The notes: generated from the letters alone by a model not told the origin. Shown: positions 18,825 to 27,932, numbered from the stretch's first letter. The stretch: 64,000 nucleotides of DNA from Clostridium rhizosphaerae (GCF_016765585.1 NZ_JAESWC010000002.1:1178001-1242000); one strand, 5' to 3'. A program made the numbers and translations.

Positions 18825-20063
18825 TTATCTTTCATTCATCATGCTTATTGCTCTAAGCGCTTCCTCATAAACTAAATTTAATGGTATATTATTAGCTCGG
18901 GCAATAGCCTTACATTCTTCATATTCCGGTTTTTCTTTAATCTTTTCTCCATTAAGCAGAGAGCTTTTTATTGTTATATCACCATACTTTGTTTTAACTT
19001 TATAAAACTCTCTTTTTAACATAGTTTTTTCAGTTTTATATTTTCTAATTCCTAAAGTAGTAGTCTCTCTTAATATCAGCTCAGTAATTCTCTCCTCTAA
19101 ACTTATAGAACACAGAACACTTAATTTCACGGCTGGTCTTCCTTTTTTCATAATTATTGGAGTTAAATATACATCCATCGCCCCTATAGCAAAAAGCTTT
19201 TCCATTACATATTCATAAGTTTCAGGATTCATATCATCTATATTGCATTCAATTATATAAGCTTCTTCGAAAGTTTTGTTTAAGTTATCTTCCAAGATTT
19301 CTCCCAAATAAACTCTAAGTACATTAGGTATCTCAGTATCTCTGTGACCTATTCCATAGGAAACCTTATTTATTACGAATTCTTTTTTATCAGTAAATTC
19401 TTCTACTGTTGCAGCTAAAATTGCAGCTCCTGTTGGAGTGGTAGTTTCAACCTGTACCGCACCAAGCTTTACTGGTACTCCTTTTAATATCTCTGCTGTT
19501 GCAGGGGCTGGTACAGGAAATACTCCATGGGCACATTTTACAAAGCCTCCTCCAAGTTCTACAGAAGCGGACATGACTTTATCTACTTTCAAATAATCAA
19601 GACATATAGCTGCTCCAATAATATCAATTATAGAATCTACTGCTCCAACCTCATGAAAATGTACCTCCATGAGGCTTTTGCCATGAATCTTTGCCTCTGC
19701 TTGTGCAACCTTCAAGAAAATTTTTTTACTCAGAGCTTTTACCTCTTCGCTTAGTAAACTTGTGTTTATTATGTTTTCTATATCTTTTAAATTTCTATGT
19801 TCACTATGGTTATAAATATGATCATGATGATTGTCACTGTGATTATGATTATGCTTTCTCTCTTCACTTTCAAGTCTTACATTAACCTTTGTTCCTGTAA
19901 TTCCTTTTCTATTATCCTCTGACACTTCAACCTCATAGTCTGTTATATTAAGCTTTGAAAGTTCATTTATTAAATAATCCTTAGGAACTCCTAAATCTAT
20001 CATAGCTCCTAAGTTCATATCACCGCTTATTCCTGAAAAACAATCATAATATAATATCTTCAT
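18825..20063 (-). CDS. larC: Nickel-pincer cofactor nickel-insertion protein LarC
   Basis: 412 residues. LarC is the CTP-dependent cyclometallase that inserts nickel into the pincer nucleotide. The start [20 protein letters not shown] is diagnostic. A His-rich metal-binding stretch of about 25 residues ([19 protein letters not shown]) lies near residue 70. The two parts that are split by a programmed frameshift in Lactobacillus plantarum (LarC1/LarC2) are here one continuous frame. The ATG follows GAGGAAGGAAG. First gene of the larCB operon. Confidence 0.92.
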   Translation of the reverse strand: MKILYYDCFSGISGDMNLGAMIDLGVPKDYLINELSKLNITDYEVEVSEDNRKGITGTKVNVRLESEERKHNHNHSDNHHDHIYNHSEHRNLKDIENIINTSLLSEEVKALSKKIFLKVAQAEAKIHGKSLMEVHFHEVGAVDSIIDIIGAAICLDYLKVDKVMSASVELGGGFVKCAHGVFPVPAPATAEILKGVPVKLGAVQVETTTPTGAAILAATVEEFTDKKEFVINKVSYGIGHRDTEIPNVLRVYLGEILEDNLNKTFEEAYIIECNIDDMNPETYEYVMEKLFAIGAMDVYLTPIIMKKGRPAVKLSVLCSISLEERITELILRETTTLGIRKYKTEKTMLKREFYKVKTKYGDITIKSSLLNGEKIKEKPEYEECKAIARANNIPLNLVYEEALRAISMMNER

Positions 20064-20224
20064 GTTATTTCTTCCTTCCTCTTTAGAGTTATATTAATAA
20101 CTATCATGTTACCATTATTTTATCAACTATCTTCTACATTGTATCAAAACAAGTTAACTTGGTAAATATACTCTAATTACTAACAAAACCTTACAAATAA
20201 AAAACATTATTTTTTAAAAACCTG

Positions 20225-20253
20225 TTGCATTTTTAGTTAATGCCTAATATAAT
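20225..20253 (+). promoter_or_regulatory. Sigma-A promoter of T-box/symporter unit
   Basis: TTGCAT (20225-20230), 17-nt spacer, TATAAT (20248-20253). Transcription would begin about 20260, just ahead of T-box stem I. Confidence 0.7.
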
Positions 20254-20280
20254 ACTATTATAATCCCTAGTAAAACAGTA

Positions 20281-20550
20281 TGATTTAAATGCAGTGATCA
20301 GGATAAGTAAGCTATATGAATCAGACAGAGAGAAGTTCCCAGGCTGAGAGAACTTTATGCTGGATTGTAGCCCAAATGCCCCTGTTAGCATTAAGCCGAA
20401 GTTTAGTAGGCAGTTACGTGAGCTCACGTTATAGGGCTATGACATGATCGTGTCAGAATGAGATAGGCATTTTTTGCCTAATCAGAGTGGAACCGCGGAA
20501 GTAACCTTCTGCCTCTGTAATTTTTACGGAGGCAGAGGTTTTTTTATTTT
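20281..20550 (+). promoter_or_regulatory. T-box riboswitch leader, specifier reads UGC (Cys)
   Basis: The T-box sequence AGTGGAACCGCGG is at 20486-20498, followed by a terminator hairpin (20503-20540, CTGCCTC/GAGGCAG) and T7. In stem I the loop-E AGTA is at 20306-20309, the base helix pairs CAGG with CCTG, and the opposite strand reads CCCAAATGCC. Aligning this strand with the known GlyQS leader (CGAAAGGCA) places the specifier at 20377-20379, TGC, a cysteine codon. Uncharged tRNA-Cys would favour antitermination and symporter expression. The base after the specifier is C rather than the usual purine. Confidence 0.88.
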
Positions 20551-20609
20551 ATTTGCACACTAAAGGCGCCAGTGTACAAATAGCCATTTGAATTTTTAGT
20601 TTTAAGGAG

Positions 20610-20674
20610 GTAAAGGCCCTAAATGGGCTTTTACGAGCAATTAGCGAGCGGGAGCGAGTAATCTTTAATTGCTC
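20610..20674 (-). repeat. Conserved-loop hairpin repeat, single copy
   Basis: On the minus strand: stem GAGCAATTA/TAATTGCTC (9 bp) around a 22-nt loop ending ACTCGCTCCCGCTCGC, followed by a second hairpin GTAAAAGCCC-ATTTA-GGGCCTTTAC. The same layout, with an unrelated stem sequence but a matching loop, forms the tandem repeats at 63826-64000. Here it sits in the leader between the T-box terminator and the symporter start. Confidence 0.6.
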
Positions 20675-20705
20675 AGTGCTTCCGACTAAAAGGAGGAAAA
20701 TATTT

Positions 20706-22019
20706 ATGGAATATATAGTATTATTAATATCTGCACTATTACTTGGTTCTTTATACTTTTTAAAGAAGAAAAAGGTGAGCTTTGGAAATAGAGTTCTTCT
20801 TGCTATGCTTTTGGGTGTTGTAATTGGAGCTGTATTTAAAAAAGATGCATTGATAATAGACCCGCTTGGTCAAATTTATGTGAACTTAATTAAAATGCTT
20901 GTTGTACCGCTAGTTACTGCTGCTATTATATCTAGTATAACTAGCTTAGATGATCCTTCCAAGCTTAGAAAAGTAGGTCTTAAAACTATTGGTTGGCTTG
21001 TGGCTACAACTGCAATTGCCTGTGTAGTTGGACTTGTAGTAAGTCTTGTTATGGATCCAAGTGCTGGAGTTACGCTTGCTAAGGATGCTTCCTTTAAAGC
21101 AAGAGAAATTCCTTCTTTCTCTAAAGTATTGGTAGATCTATCCCCTTCTAACCCTGTTGCTGACGCTGCAAATGCAAAAATAATTCCTGTGATTATTTTT
21201 GCAATGCTTATAGGTGCAGCAATAACTATAGAAGGTACTAAAAAGCCAGAAGTTATTAAACCTGTTAAGGATTTAATTAACGGTTTTGCTCAAATAATGT
21301 TTAGAATAACCAAGATGGTATTAAAGATAACTCCATATGGTGTCTATGGACTTATGGCTGTTGTTGCAGCTAAATATGGTCTTTCAACCCTGCTCCCTCT
21401 TGGCAAATTTATAATAGCAGTTTATATAGCCTGCATAATTCAGGTTGCTATAGTTCACTCAAGCATACTTGCATTTGTAGCTAAGGTCAATCCATTAAAG
21501 TTCTTTAAGGCTATTTATCCTGCTCAAGTTGTTGCCTTTACTACAAGAAGTAGCTATGGAACACTACCTGCAACAATAAAGAGTTTAACTGAAAGAGTTA
21601 AGATTTCTGAAAAGATAGCAAACTTTGTTGCTCCTATGGGTGCTTCAATGGGAATGAATGCTTGCGGCGGACTATATCCAGTAATGGCAGCAATATTTGT
21701 ATCAAAAGTTTTTAATGTTCCTCTATCACCTAATCAGTATATAGTACTTATATTAGTAACCACTGTAGCTTCCTTTGGAACTGCTGGTGTTCCCGGAACA
21801 GCTTCAATTATGTCTACTGTTGTTTTAGCAAGTATGGGGCTTCCTGTTGAAGGAATAGCAATGCTTCTTGGAGTAGACACTGTAATAGATATGGCAAGAA
21901 CTGCAACAAATGTTACAGGTGCTTCCTTAACTGCATTATTAGTTGCTGCTTCCGAAGGTGAATTCGATAGAGAAGCCTTTAATAAGGAAGAAGCAGATAA
22001 ACTCGAATTAAGCGTTTAG
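20706..22019 (+). CDS. tcyP: L-cystine symporter, TcyP-like (DAACS family)
   Basis: About 437 residues, sodium:dicarboxylate symporter family with ~8 membrane segments and two re-entrant hairpins: VAFTTRSSYGTLPATI (HP1 serine-rich motif) and FGTAGVPGTASIMSTV (HP2). DRTATN-type motif appears as DMARTATNVTGA. It resembles B. subtilis TcyP, a cystine importer, and the Cys T-box in its leader agrees with that substrate. The frame opens at a GTG (20676), but AGGAGG at 20691-20696 sets the ATG at 20706. Confidence 0.83.
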   Translation: MEYIVLLISALLLGSLYFLKKKKVSFGNRVLLAMLLGVVIGAVFKKDALIIDPLGQIYVNLIKMLVVPLVTAAIISSITSLDDPSKLRKVGLKTIGWLVATTAIACVVGLVVSLVMDPSAGVTLAKDASFKAREIPSFSKVLVDLSPSNPVADAANAKIIPVIIFAMLIGAAITIEGTKKPEVIKPVKDLINGFAQIMFRITKMVLKITPYGVYGLMAVVAAKYGLSTLLPLGKFIIAVYIACIIQVAIVHSSILAFVAKVNPLKFFKAIYPAQVVAFTTRSSYGTLPATIKSLTERVKISEKIANFVAPMGASMGMNACGGLYPVMAAIFVSKVFNVPLSPNQYIVLILVTTVASFGTAGVPGTASIMSTVVLASMGLPVEGIAMLLGVDTVIDMARTATNVTGASLTALLVAASEGEFDREAFNKEEADKLELSV

Positions 22020-22056
22020 TATATAGCAGCCAAATGGCTGCTATATTTATTTTTTG
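22020..22056 (+). terminator. Terminator after tcyP
   Basis: Hairpin ATATAGCAGCC-AAAT-GGCTGCTATAT followed by TTATTTTTT. Confidence 0.85.
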
Positions 22057-22163
22057 ATAATCCATACTTCGACATATATCACGTTGAATAATTAATAATC
22101 ACAAAGTATAATATTAATTGGAATATTTTGTAGAATTGTAATTAATTCTCGGGGGGACTATCA

Positions 22164-23762
22164 ATGAGTTATGAAGACAAATTAAAGAACAGCGAAACCA
22201 TATTAGAAGTTATTTTGAAATCTACAGCTGATGGAATATTAGTCTTAGACCATAATCTAAAGATAATTCATATTAATAATAGCTTTAGGCAGTTGTGGAA
22301 TATTCCTAATGAAATATTATTAGAAAAAGACGGCTTAAAGCTGGCAAATTATATTAAATATCAATTGTCTGAACCTGAAACATTTGTACCAAGAATTCTC
22401 TCAATTATTGATAGTTTAGTAGAACATAGAGATGAAATTTATTTTAAAAACGGAAAGGTATTTGAACAAAACTTCACTCCTCTTATTATAGATAATAATC
22501 TAAGCCGTATGGTATGGAGTTATAGAGACATAACCTCACGAGTAGTTCTTCAAAAAGAATTAATTCGTAGCCAAAAGCTTTATAGGAGACTAATAGAGCA
22601 TCTACCTGATGCTATTTTTGTATATAAAGATAATAAAATTTTTTTAGTTAATGAGGCTGCTGCAAAACTTCTTCGAAAAAGCAAGGTTGATATTCTCGGA
22701 AAACATGGAGGAACTTTAGCAAAGATTCATCCTGATAATAAACCAATAGACATGGAAAGTATAAAAAAACTTCATCAAAGTGAGACTTCTATTGAATTTA
22801 GAGAACAAAAGCTAATACTTAGTGATGGTACGGAAATAGATACAGAGACTGGTGGTTTTTCCTTTAAAAATGATGACCAACTTTTTGTAACAACAATTGT
22901 GAGGGATATAACGGAAAGAAAAAAAATTCATCAGTTAGAAAAAAGTATATTAGAAAAAACTGAGCAATTAAAAGCCGCTTTAGAATACAATAGTCTAAAA
23001 ACGCAATTTTTCTCAACAATATCTCATGAATTGAAGACCCCGCTTAATATAATATTCGGCTCAGTTCAGCTTTTAGAAAAATTAGACACACCTATTCATC
23101 TAAAGAAATATTTGAAAATTATGAAGCAAAATTGCTACAGATTGATAAGACTCATAAATAATTTAATTGATATAAATAGAATTGAAGTAGGTTTTTATAA
23201 GCTCCAGCTTAAAAACTATGATATAGTAAAAATAATAGAAGATATAACCCTTTCTGTAGTTGAGTATACTAACAGTAAAGGCATAGAGCTTATATTCGAC
23301 ACTGATGTGGAAGAAAAAATAATTGCCTGTGATGCCGAAAAGCTTGAAAGAGTTATTCTTAATCTTCTCTCAAATGCAATTAAGTTTACTGAGCCGGGTG
23401 GAGAAATACAGGTAAATATGTATGATAAAGAAGATATAATTATTATCAGTATAAAAGATACAGGATCAGGAATACCTAACGAAATGTTGGACAAGATATT
23501 TGAAACCTTCAGACAGGTAGATTCTTCTTTAAGAAGAAAAGCTGAAGGAAGTGGAATCGGTCTTTCACTTGCAAAGTCTCTTATTGAAATGCATAATGGA
23601 AAAATATCTGTGAAAAGCGAATATGGCAAAGGCAGTGAGTTTATTATTGAACTTCCAGTAAAATTAATAGCTAATGAAGATGCAGTAATTACTCGGTCAA
23701 TAAATGATTCAAATAATAAAATAGAAACTGTAAATATTGAGTTTTCTGATATTTATTCTTAA
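22164..23762 (+). CDS. Soluble PAS-domain sensor histidine kinase
   Basis: 532 residues, no membrane segment. Two PAS domains (about 10-120 and 135-255), a short coiled coil, a HisKA dimer domain with the phospho-acceptor His in TISHELKTPLN (~290), and a HATPase domain with N box LLSNAIKF, G1 DTGSGIPNEM, F box TFRQVDSSL and G2 GSGIGLSLAK. It should sense a cytosolic signal and autophosphorylate. No response regulator is adjacent, so it is an orphan kinase. ATG after GGGGGGA. It precedes a DUF2294 gene by about 100 nt on the same strand. Confidence 0.9.
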   Translation: MSYEDKLKNSETILEVILKSTADGILVLDHNLKIIHINNSFRQLWNIPNEILLEKDGLKLANYIKYQLSEPETFVPRILSIIDSLVEHRDEIYFKNGKVFEQNFTPLIIDNNLSRMVWSYRDITSRVVLQKELIRSQKLYRRLIEHLPDAIFVYKDNKIFLVNEAAAKLLRKSKVDILGKHGGTLAKIHPDNKPIDMESIKKLHQSETSIEFREQKLILSDGTEIDTETGGFSFKNDDQLFVTTIVRDITERKKIHQLEKSILEKTEQLKAALEYNSLKTQFFSTISHELKTPLNIIFGSVQLLEKLDTPIHLKKYLKIMKQNCYRLIRLINNLIDINRIEVGFYKLQLKNYDIVKIIEDITLSVVEYTNSKGIELIFDTDVEEKIIACDAEKLERVILNLLSNAIKFTEPGGEIQVNMYDKEDIIIISIKDTGSGIPNEMLDKIFETFRQVDSSLRRKAEGSGIGLSLAKSLIEMHNGKISVKSEYGKGSEFIIELPVKLIANEDAVITRSINDSNNKIETVNIEFSDIYS

Positions 23763-23860
23763 TGAAAATGCTGCCTAATAATAACCAGCATATTTATGTC
23801 TATCCTAGCCTAAAATAAGAAGGCATGAAATAAAGCATACCTTTAAAGGAGCTGATAGGT

Positions 23861-24595
23861 GTGAATGCTAAAATACATCAATCGCCTGAACAGACAATTA
23901 GCAGCTATATAGGAAAACTATTAAGAGACAATTTTGGCAAGGGACCTGAATCTGTATTTGTATCCATAAAAAATGTTTTTGTAACTGTTTATTTTAGGAA
24001 TTTTCTCTCTCCTATTGAGCAGGTCCTTATGGAACAAAATCAACAAAATATAATAAATCATTTAAGAATAAAAGTCTTTACTTCATTTATACCTGAAATA
24101 AAACTATATATTGAAATGGTAACAGGAAATAAAATAAAAGAATTTTATTATGATTGGACCCTTAATAATAAATCCGGCATGTTTACTTGTTTATGCGATA
24201 ATAGCTTTGAAGATAATGTTGCTTATGCGGAAAACTTTTACGGAAAAGAAGGTCTTGAAGCAGAAATGATTAAATTAAGCCATTATGCACAAAGAGCTCC
24301 TGACAAAATTAATTCCTATGAACTTAATTCAAGAACTATTTTAGTAGTAAGAGAAGGTATAATGGTTCGATTAGAAAAAGAACTGGTTAAAAGAGGCCAT
24401 CAGGATATATTAAGAACCGTAAAAAAAGAAATGGAAAAAACATATCTACATAATAATATTGATCTAGAGTTAATTCTAAATAAATCTATAATAGATTCTT
24501 TTACTGCCTGGGACTTCCAGTTAGATAAAAGTATATTTTTATTTATACTGAACCCAGATAAACAATTAAATATACCTACGGTGGAAATGAGTTAA
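23861..24595 (+). CDS. DUF2294 family protein (two DUF2294 repeats)
   Basis: 244 residues. Residues ~5-115 (IGKLLRDNFGKGPESVFVSI) and ~125-235 look like two copies of the DUF2294 domain; both contain LR-rich helices ending in a TGxxx-type strand. Function of the family is not established. The GTG at 23861 follows AAAGGAG. It is 98 nt after the histidine kinase gene and may be cotranscribed; a terminator follows. Confidence 0.7.
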   Translation: MNAKIHQSPEQTISSYIGKLLRDNFGKGPESVFVSIKNVFVTVYFRNFLSPIEQVLMEQNQQNIINHLRIKVFTSFIPEIKLYIEMVTGNKIKEFYYDWTLNNKSGMFTCLCDNSFEDNVAYAENFYGKEGLEAEMIKLSHYAQRAPDKINSYELNSRTILVVREGIMVRLEKELVKRGHQDILRTVKKEMEKTYLHNNIDLELILNKSIIDSFTAWDFQLDKSIFLFILNPDKQLNIPTVEMS

Positions 24596-24620
24596 ACATA
24601 TATTATATTAGTTGAACATA

Positions 24621-24660
24621 AACCGAAATAGAGCACTTTGCTTTATTTCGGTTTTTTATT
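24621..24660 (+). terminator. Terminator after DUF2294 gene
   Basis: Hairpin AACCGAAATA-loop-TATTTCGGTT followed by TTTTTATT. Confidence 0.85.
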
Positions 24661-24682
24661 TTTTATAAAAGGAGTTTTTGTT

Positions 24683-24838
24683 ATGAAAGAAACCAATGCT
24701 GAACTTGTATGCCATATGCTTCCTATGCTGATTCAATGTATTAAAAATGTTATTAATGGATTAATTAAAATATGTAGAAGCTATTACATTAGAATTAATA
24801 AAATTGCTAAGGGCTTAACCCTTCCATTAACCATATAA
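24683..24838 (+). CDS. Small ORF, 51-residue hypothetical protein
   Basis: ATG at 24683 is 8 nt after AAAGGAG. The product (MKETNAELVCHMLPMLIQC...) is short, with an amphipathic or hydrophobic middle, a basic patch (KICRSYYIRINKIAK) and no recognised domain. It lies between the DUF2294 terminator and a perfect palindrome. The ribosome site is the main support; it could be a chance ORF. Confidence 0.4.
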   Translation: MKETNAELVCHMLPMLIQCIKNVINGLIKICRSYYIRINKIAKGLTLPLTI

Positions 24839-24840
24839 GA

Positions 24841-24884
24841 ATATAAGAAGATAAGAATTTAAATTCTTATCTTCTTATATTTTT
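24841..24884. terminator. Perfect 40-bp palindrome, bidirectional terminator
   Basis: Two 20-bp arms, ATATAAGAAGATAAGAATTT and its exact complement, with a T-run on the plus side. It separates the small ORF from the converging namA gene. A hairpin with the same AAGAAGATAAGAA core is at 58580-58617. Confidence 0.75.
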
Positions 24885-25908
24885 ATCTTATTTTTCCTCG
24901 TAAATACTGCTCAGGCCACTCAATATCATCTTTTAATTCATGAGCAGCATACAATGGCCAATTTGGATTTCTTAATAGCTCTCTTGCAAGGAAAACCATA
25001 TCTGCTCTGCCATTTTGAAGAATTTCTTCAGCCATAAGCGGTGAGGTTATTAGTCCTCCTGCTATAACAGGCAAGCCTGTTTTTTCTTTTATTATTTCAG
25101 CATACCTTATCTGATAGCCTGGATAAACGCTGATTTGTGCTAAAGCAACTCCTCCTGAGCTGACATTTACTATATCAATTCCCTCATCTTTTACCATATT
25201 TATTATTTCAGCAAGATCTTCAGGGTGGTTACCTTCCTCAATAAAGTCTTCTGCAGATACTCTCAATATAATGGCTTTTTCCTTAGGCCAAACTTCTCTA
25301 ACAGCTGCTGTCACTTCCTTAAGGAATCTTGCTCTATTTTCTAAGCTTCCTCCGTATTCATCCTTTCTCTTATTTGTAAGCGGTGATAGGAATTGATTTA
25401 TAAGGTATCCATGCGCACCATGAATTTCAATAATATCATAGCCTATTTCCTTAGCTCTTATAGCACCATCCTTAAAAGCCTTAACTGCTACTTTTATATC
25501 TTCAATGCTCATTTCTTTTGGCGTATTGCTTTCTTCACTAAATGCTAATGAGCTTGGTGCAATTATCTCTTCACTTTTTACTTCGCACTTTCTCCCTGCA
25601 TGAGCAAGCTGTATTCCCATAACAGCCCCATACTTTTTGCATTCATCAACTATTTTCTTTAAGCCTTCCTTTTGAGAATCCTCCCATATTCCTAAATCCC
25701 TATCTGAAATTCTTCCTCTTTTTTCTACAGCTGTTGCTTCTTGAATAATAAGTCCTGTTCCTCCTATTGCCCTAGCTGCATAATGTATGTAATGCCATTC
25801 CTTTGCTTTTCCGTCAGCCTCAGCACTATACATACACATTGGAGCCATTACAACCCTGTTTTTAATGTCTAAATCTTTGATCTTAAAATTTGAAAATAAC
25901 TTTGACAT
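24883..25908 (-). CDS. namA: NADPH dehydrogenase, old yellow enzyme (NamA/YqjM-like)
   Basis: About 341 residues, FMN-dependent TIM barrel of the thermophilic-like old yellow enzyme class. VVMAPMCMYS holds the class-specific Cys and Tyr; EIHGAHGYLINQFLSPL holds the two substrate-binding His; GGSLENRARF follows. It reduces activated C=C bonds (enones) and some nitro compounds with NADPH. The frame opens at a GTG (25920) that is part of the AAGGTGAAGG site; the ATG at 25908 is preferred. It follows the dehydrogenase gene on the same strand by about 20 nt, so the two form an operon. Confidence 0.88.
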   Translation of the reverse strand: MSKLFSNFKIKDLDIKNRVVMAPMCMYSAEADGKAKEWHYIHYAARAIGGTGLIIQEATAVEKRGRISDRDLGIWEDSQKEGLKKIVDECKKYGAVMGIQLAHAGRKCEVKSEEIIAPSSLAFSEESNTPKEMSIEDIKVAVKAFKDGAIRAKEIGYDIIEIHGAHGYLINQFLSPLTNKRKDEYGGSLENRARFLKEVTAAVREVWPKEKAIILRVSAEDFIEEGNHPEDLAEIINMVKDEGIDIVNVSSGGVALAQISVYPGYQIRYAEIIKEKTGLPVIAGGLITSPLMAEEILQNGRADMVFLARELLRNPNWPLYAAHELKDDIEWPEQYLRGKIR

Positions 25909-25928
25909 TTTAACCTTCACCTTCTTAA

Positions 25929-26876
25929 TTAATATCCTTTTTCTAAATTGACTTTATTTATAAGTTCTTCTCCACCAATATATCTTTTCAGATTTTCATG
26001 TATAACATTCCATCTTCTTATATTTCTCATTTCTGAGATCCATGAATTATGTGGAGTAATAATAATATTATCTAAATTCCACAGTGGGCTATTTTCATTT
26101 AGAGGTTCTTCCTCAAACACATCAAGTGCTGCTCCTCTTAGTCTTCTGTTTTTTAAATTCTTTATCAGAATTTCTTCATCAATTATATTTCCTCTTGCAA
26201 CATTAACTAAAACCGTTCCTTGCTTCATAGCATTAAATCTATCTTCATTCAATAAATGATAAGTTTCATCAGTACTTGGTATTGTCACAACTGCAATATC
26301 ACACTGTGCAAGCATATTATCTATTTCCTTTATATCAAAACACTTGTGGAAGAACTCTGTATCTCTTCCAGATGTATTTAATCCTAGAATTTTAACTCCA
26401 AAGCCTTGAAGTCTTTTTGCTGCTTCCACAGCTATTGTTCCCGTACCTATAAAGCCTACTGTTTTTCCAAAAAGCTCTAACACACCTGTATCCATTTTCC
26501 AAAGCTTATTCATTTGATTTTTGTATAATCCAAAACTGTTTTTTAAAATTTGAAGTATATTCATTACAACCCATTCACCCATAGGTACGCTGTAACCTCC
26601 CCTATTGTTGGTAACCACAATTCCTGATTCTCTTACATAGTCTATTGGAAGTTGATCTATTCCTATACTTGATAATTGTATCCATCTTAAAGACTTCATT
26701 CTACTGATATCTAAAGTTTGAAAAGGATTATAGCAAACCATAGCTTTTATATCATAAAGCTTATCTGAATAAGTTATATTCCTTTCATCAGCTATATCAA
26801 TTTCATAGCCAAGTTCCCTTATTTTATTCATATTTTCTTTTCCATAGTCATAGGTAAAAAGTACTTTTACTGCCAT
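25929..26876 (-). CDS. D-isomer-specific 2-hydroxyacid dehydrogenase
   Basis: 315 residues. Rossmann nucleotide site VGFIGTGTIAVEAAKRL, catalytic Arg in VNVARGNIID, Glu in DVFEEEPL and His in ITPHNSW, all at family positions. It oxidises or reduces a 2-hydroxy/2-keto acid with NAD(P). The protein is of the short SerA/phosphoglycerate-dehydrogenase-like type with no regulatory C-terminal domain. First gene of an operon with the old yellow enzyme. The exact substrate is not determined. Confidence 0.85.
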   Translation of the reverse strand: MAVKVLFTYDYGKENMNKIRELGYEIDIADERNITYSDKLYDIKAMVCYNPFQTLDISRMKSLRWIQLSSIGIDQLPIDYVRESGIVVTNNRGGYSVPMGEWVVMNILQILKNSFGLYKNQMNKLWKMDTGVLELFGKTVGFIGTGTIAVEAAKRLQGFGVKILGLNTSGRDTEFFHKCFDIKEIDNMLAQCDIAVVTIPSTDETYHLLNEDRFNAMKQGTVLVNVARGNIIDEEILIKNLKNRRLRGAALDVFEEEPLNENSPLWNLDNIIITPHNSWISEMRNIRRWNVIHENLKRYIGGEELINKVNLEKGY

Positions 26877-27022
26877 ATATTCACCTCCATTTACTGTATA
26901 AATTTAAAGTAAATCTACATAAGTTAATTATACCTAATTTGTAATAATTATTGATAGATATGTAATATTAACTTTTTATGAAATTTATTTATATGTATAA
27001 GAATTAATATATCTATATTCAC

Positions 27023-27080
27023 TTGACAAAAGTAAGTAAGTTATCATATTATAGTTATATAAACAATAATAATTGTTATT
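27023..27080 (+). promoter_or_regulatory. Promoter and Fur/PerR-like operator of pirin gene
   Basis: TTGACA (27023-27028), 18-nt spacer, TATTAT (27047-27052). Just downstream is ATAATAATTGTTATT (27066-27080), an inverted repeat resembling Fur/PerR boxes, at about +8 to +22 where binding would block transcription. The rest of the 26877-27184 gap shows no gene. Confidence 0.5.
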
Positions 27081-27184
27081 TAATATTTTTGCTTGAATAG
27101 TTTTAATCTAAATATGAATAAAAATCCTAGCGAATTTTAGATTACATTGTGTTTCCAGCATTTGAAGTGAAAGGAGAGAATTAA

Positions 27185-27883
27185 ATGTTAAGAAAATTAG
27201 ATAATAAGAAAATGGGAAGAAGCAATTTGGGCTGGCTAAGGAGTATATTTCATTTTTCCTTTGCAGAATACTATAATCCCGACAATATGAATTTTGGCGT
27301 ATTGAGAGTTATAAATGATGACCTTATTGAAGGCGGAACTGGTTTTGATACACATCCACATAGAAATATGGAGATTATATCTTATGTAGTTAATGGTGAA
27401 TTAACTCACGGTGACAGCATGGGTAACAAAAATACTTTAACCCGAGGCCAAGTCCAATATATGAGTGCTGGTACAGGAGTTCTACACAGTGAGCATAATT
27501 TAGGAAATGATACCGCAAGATTTCTTCAAATATGGATTATGCCAGACAAGAACGGTTATGCTCCTAATTATGGAGATTATAGATTTGCTTTTGAAGATAG
27601 AAAAAACAACTGGCTTCACATGGTTTCAGGAGAATCCGGAAATGCCCCTATTAAAATAAATCAAGATGCTAATTTTTATGCTTTGGAACTTGAAGAGGGC
27701 AAAGAAATTACCTTTCCCGTAGAAAAAAACAGGCAGGCATATCTTGTTCAAATTGAGGGTGAAGCTTCTATTAATAATTTAGAGTTAGAAACTAGAGACG
27801 CATTAGAAATAATTGAGGAAAATATAAAGATAAAATCTAAAACCACTTCTCATATTCTAGTTATTGAGATGGCGAAAAACTAA
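27185..27883 (+). CDS. Pirin family protein (YhaK/YhhW-like)
   Basis: 232 residues, bicupin pirin fold. Metal ligands are in FDTHPHRNMEI (two His) and GVLHSEHN (His and Glu), the full set for an iron-binding N-terminal cupin. Members such as E. coli YhhW show quercetin dioxygenase activity in vitro; others are linked to redox stress. The ATG at 27185 follows AAAGGAGAG. Single gene with its own promoter and terminator. Confidence 0.87.
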   Translation: MLRKLDNKKMGRSNLGWLRSIFHFSFAEYYNPDNMNFGVLRVINDDLIEGGTGFDTHPHRNMEIISYVVNGELTHGDSMGNKNTLTRGQVQYMSAGTGVLHSEHNLGNDTARFLQIWIMPDKNGYAPNYGDYRFAFEDRKNNWLHMVSGESGNAPIKINQDANFYALELEEGKEITFPVEKNRQAYLVQIEGEASINNLELETRDALEIIEENIKIKSKTTSHILVIEMAKN

Positions 27884-27892
27884 ATACATGAT

Positions 27893-27926
27893 AATTAAGG
27901 GGATGTTTCAAAACACCCCCTTAATC
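27893..27926. terminator. Terminator between pirin and DUF4129 genes
   Basis: Hairpin TTAAGGGGATGTTT-loop-AACACCCCCTTAA between converging genes. The T-tract is weak on the plus strand. Confidence 0.65.
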
Positions 27927-27932
27927 ATTAAA

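Noticed and set aside
20233-20427. 64-residue minus-strand frame in the T-box leader
   Set aside because: It lies inside the structured leader RNA and has no ribosome site.
23216-23629. 137-residue minus-strand frame opposite the histidine kinase
   Set aside because: Antisense of the HATPase region, where the plus-strand motifs are unmistakable.
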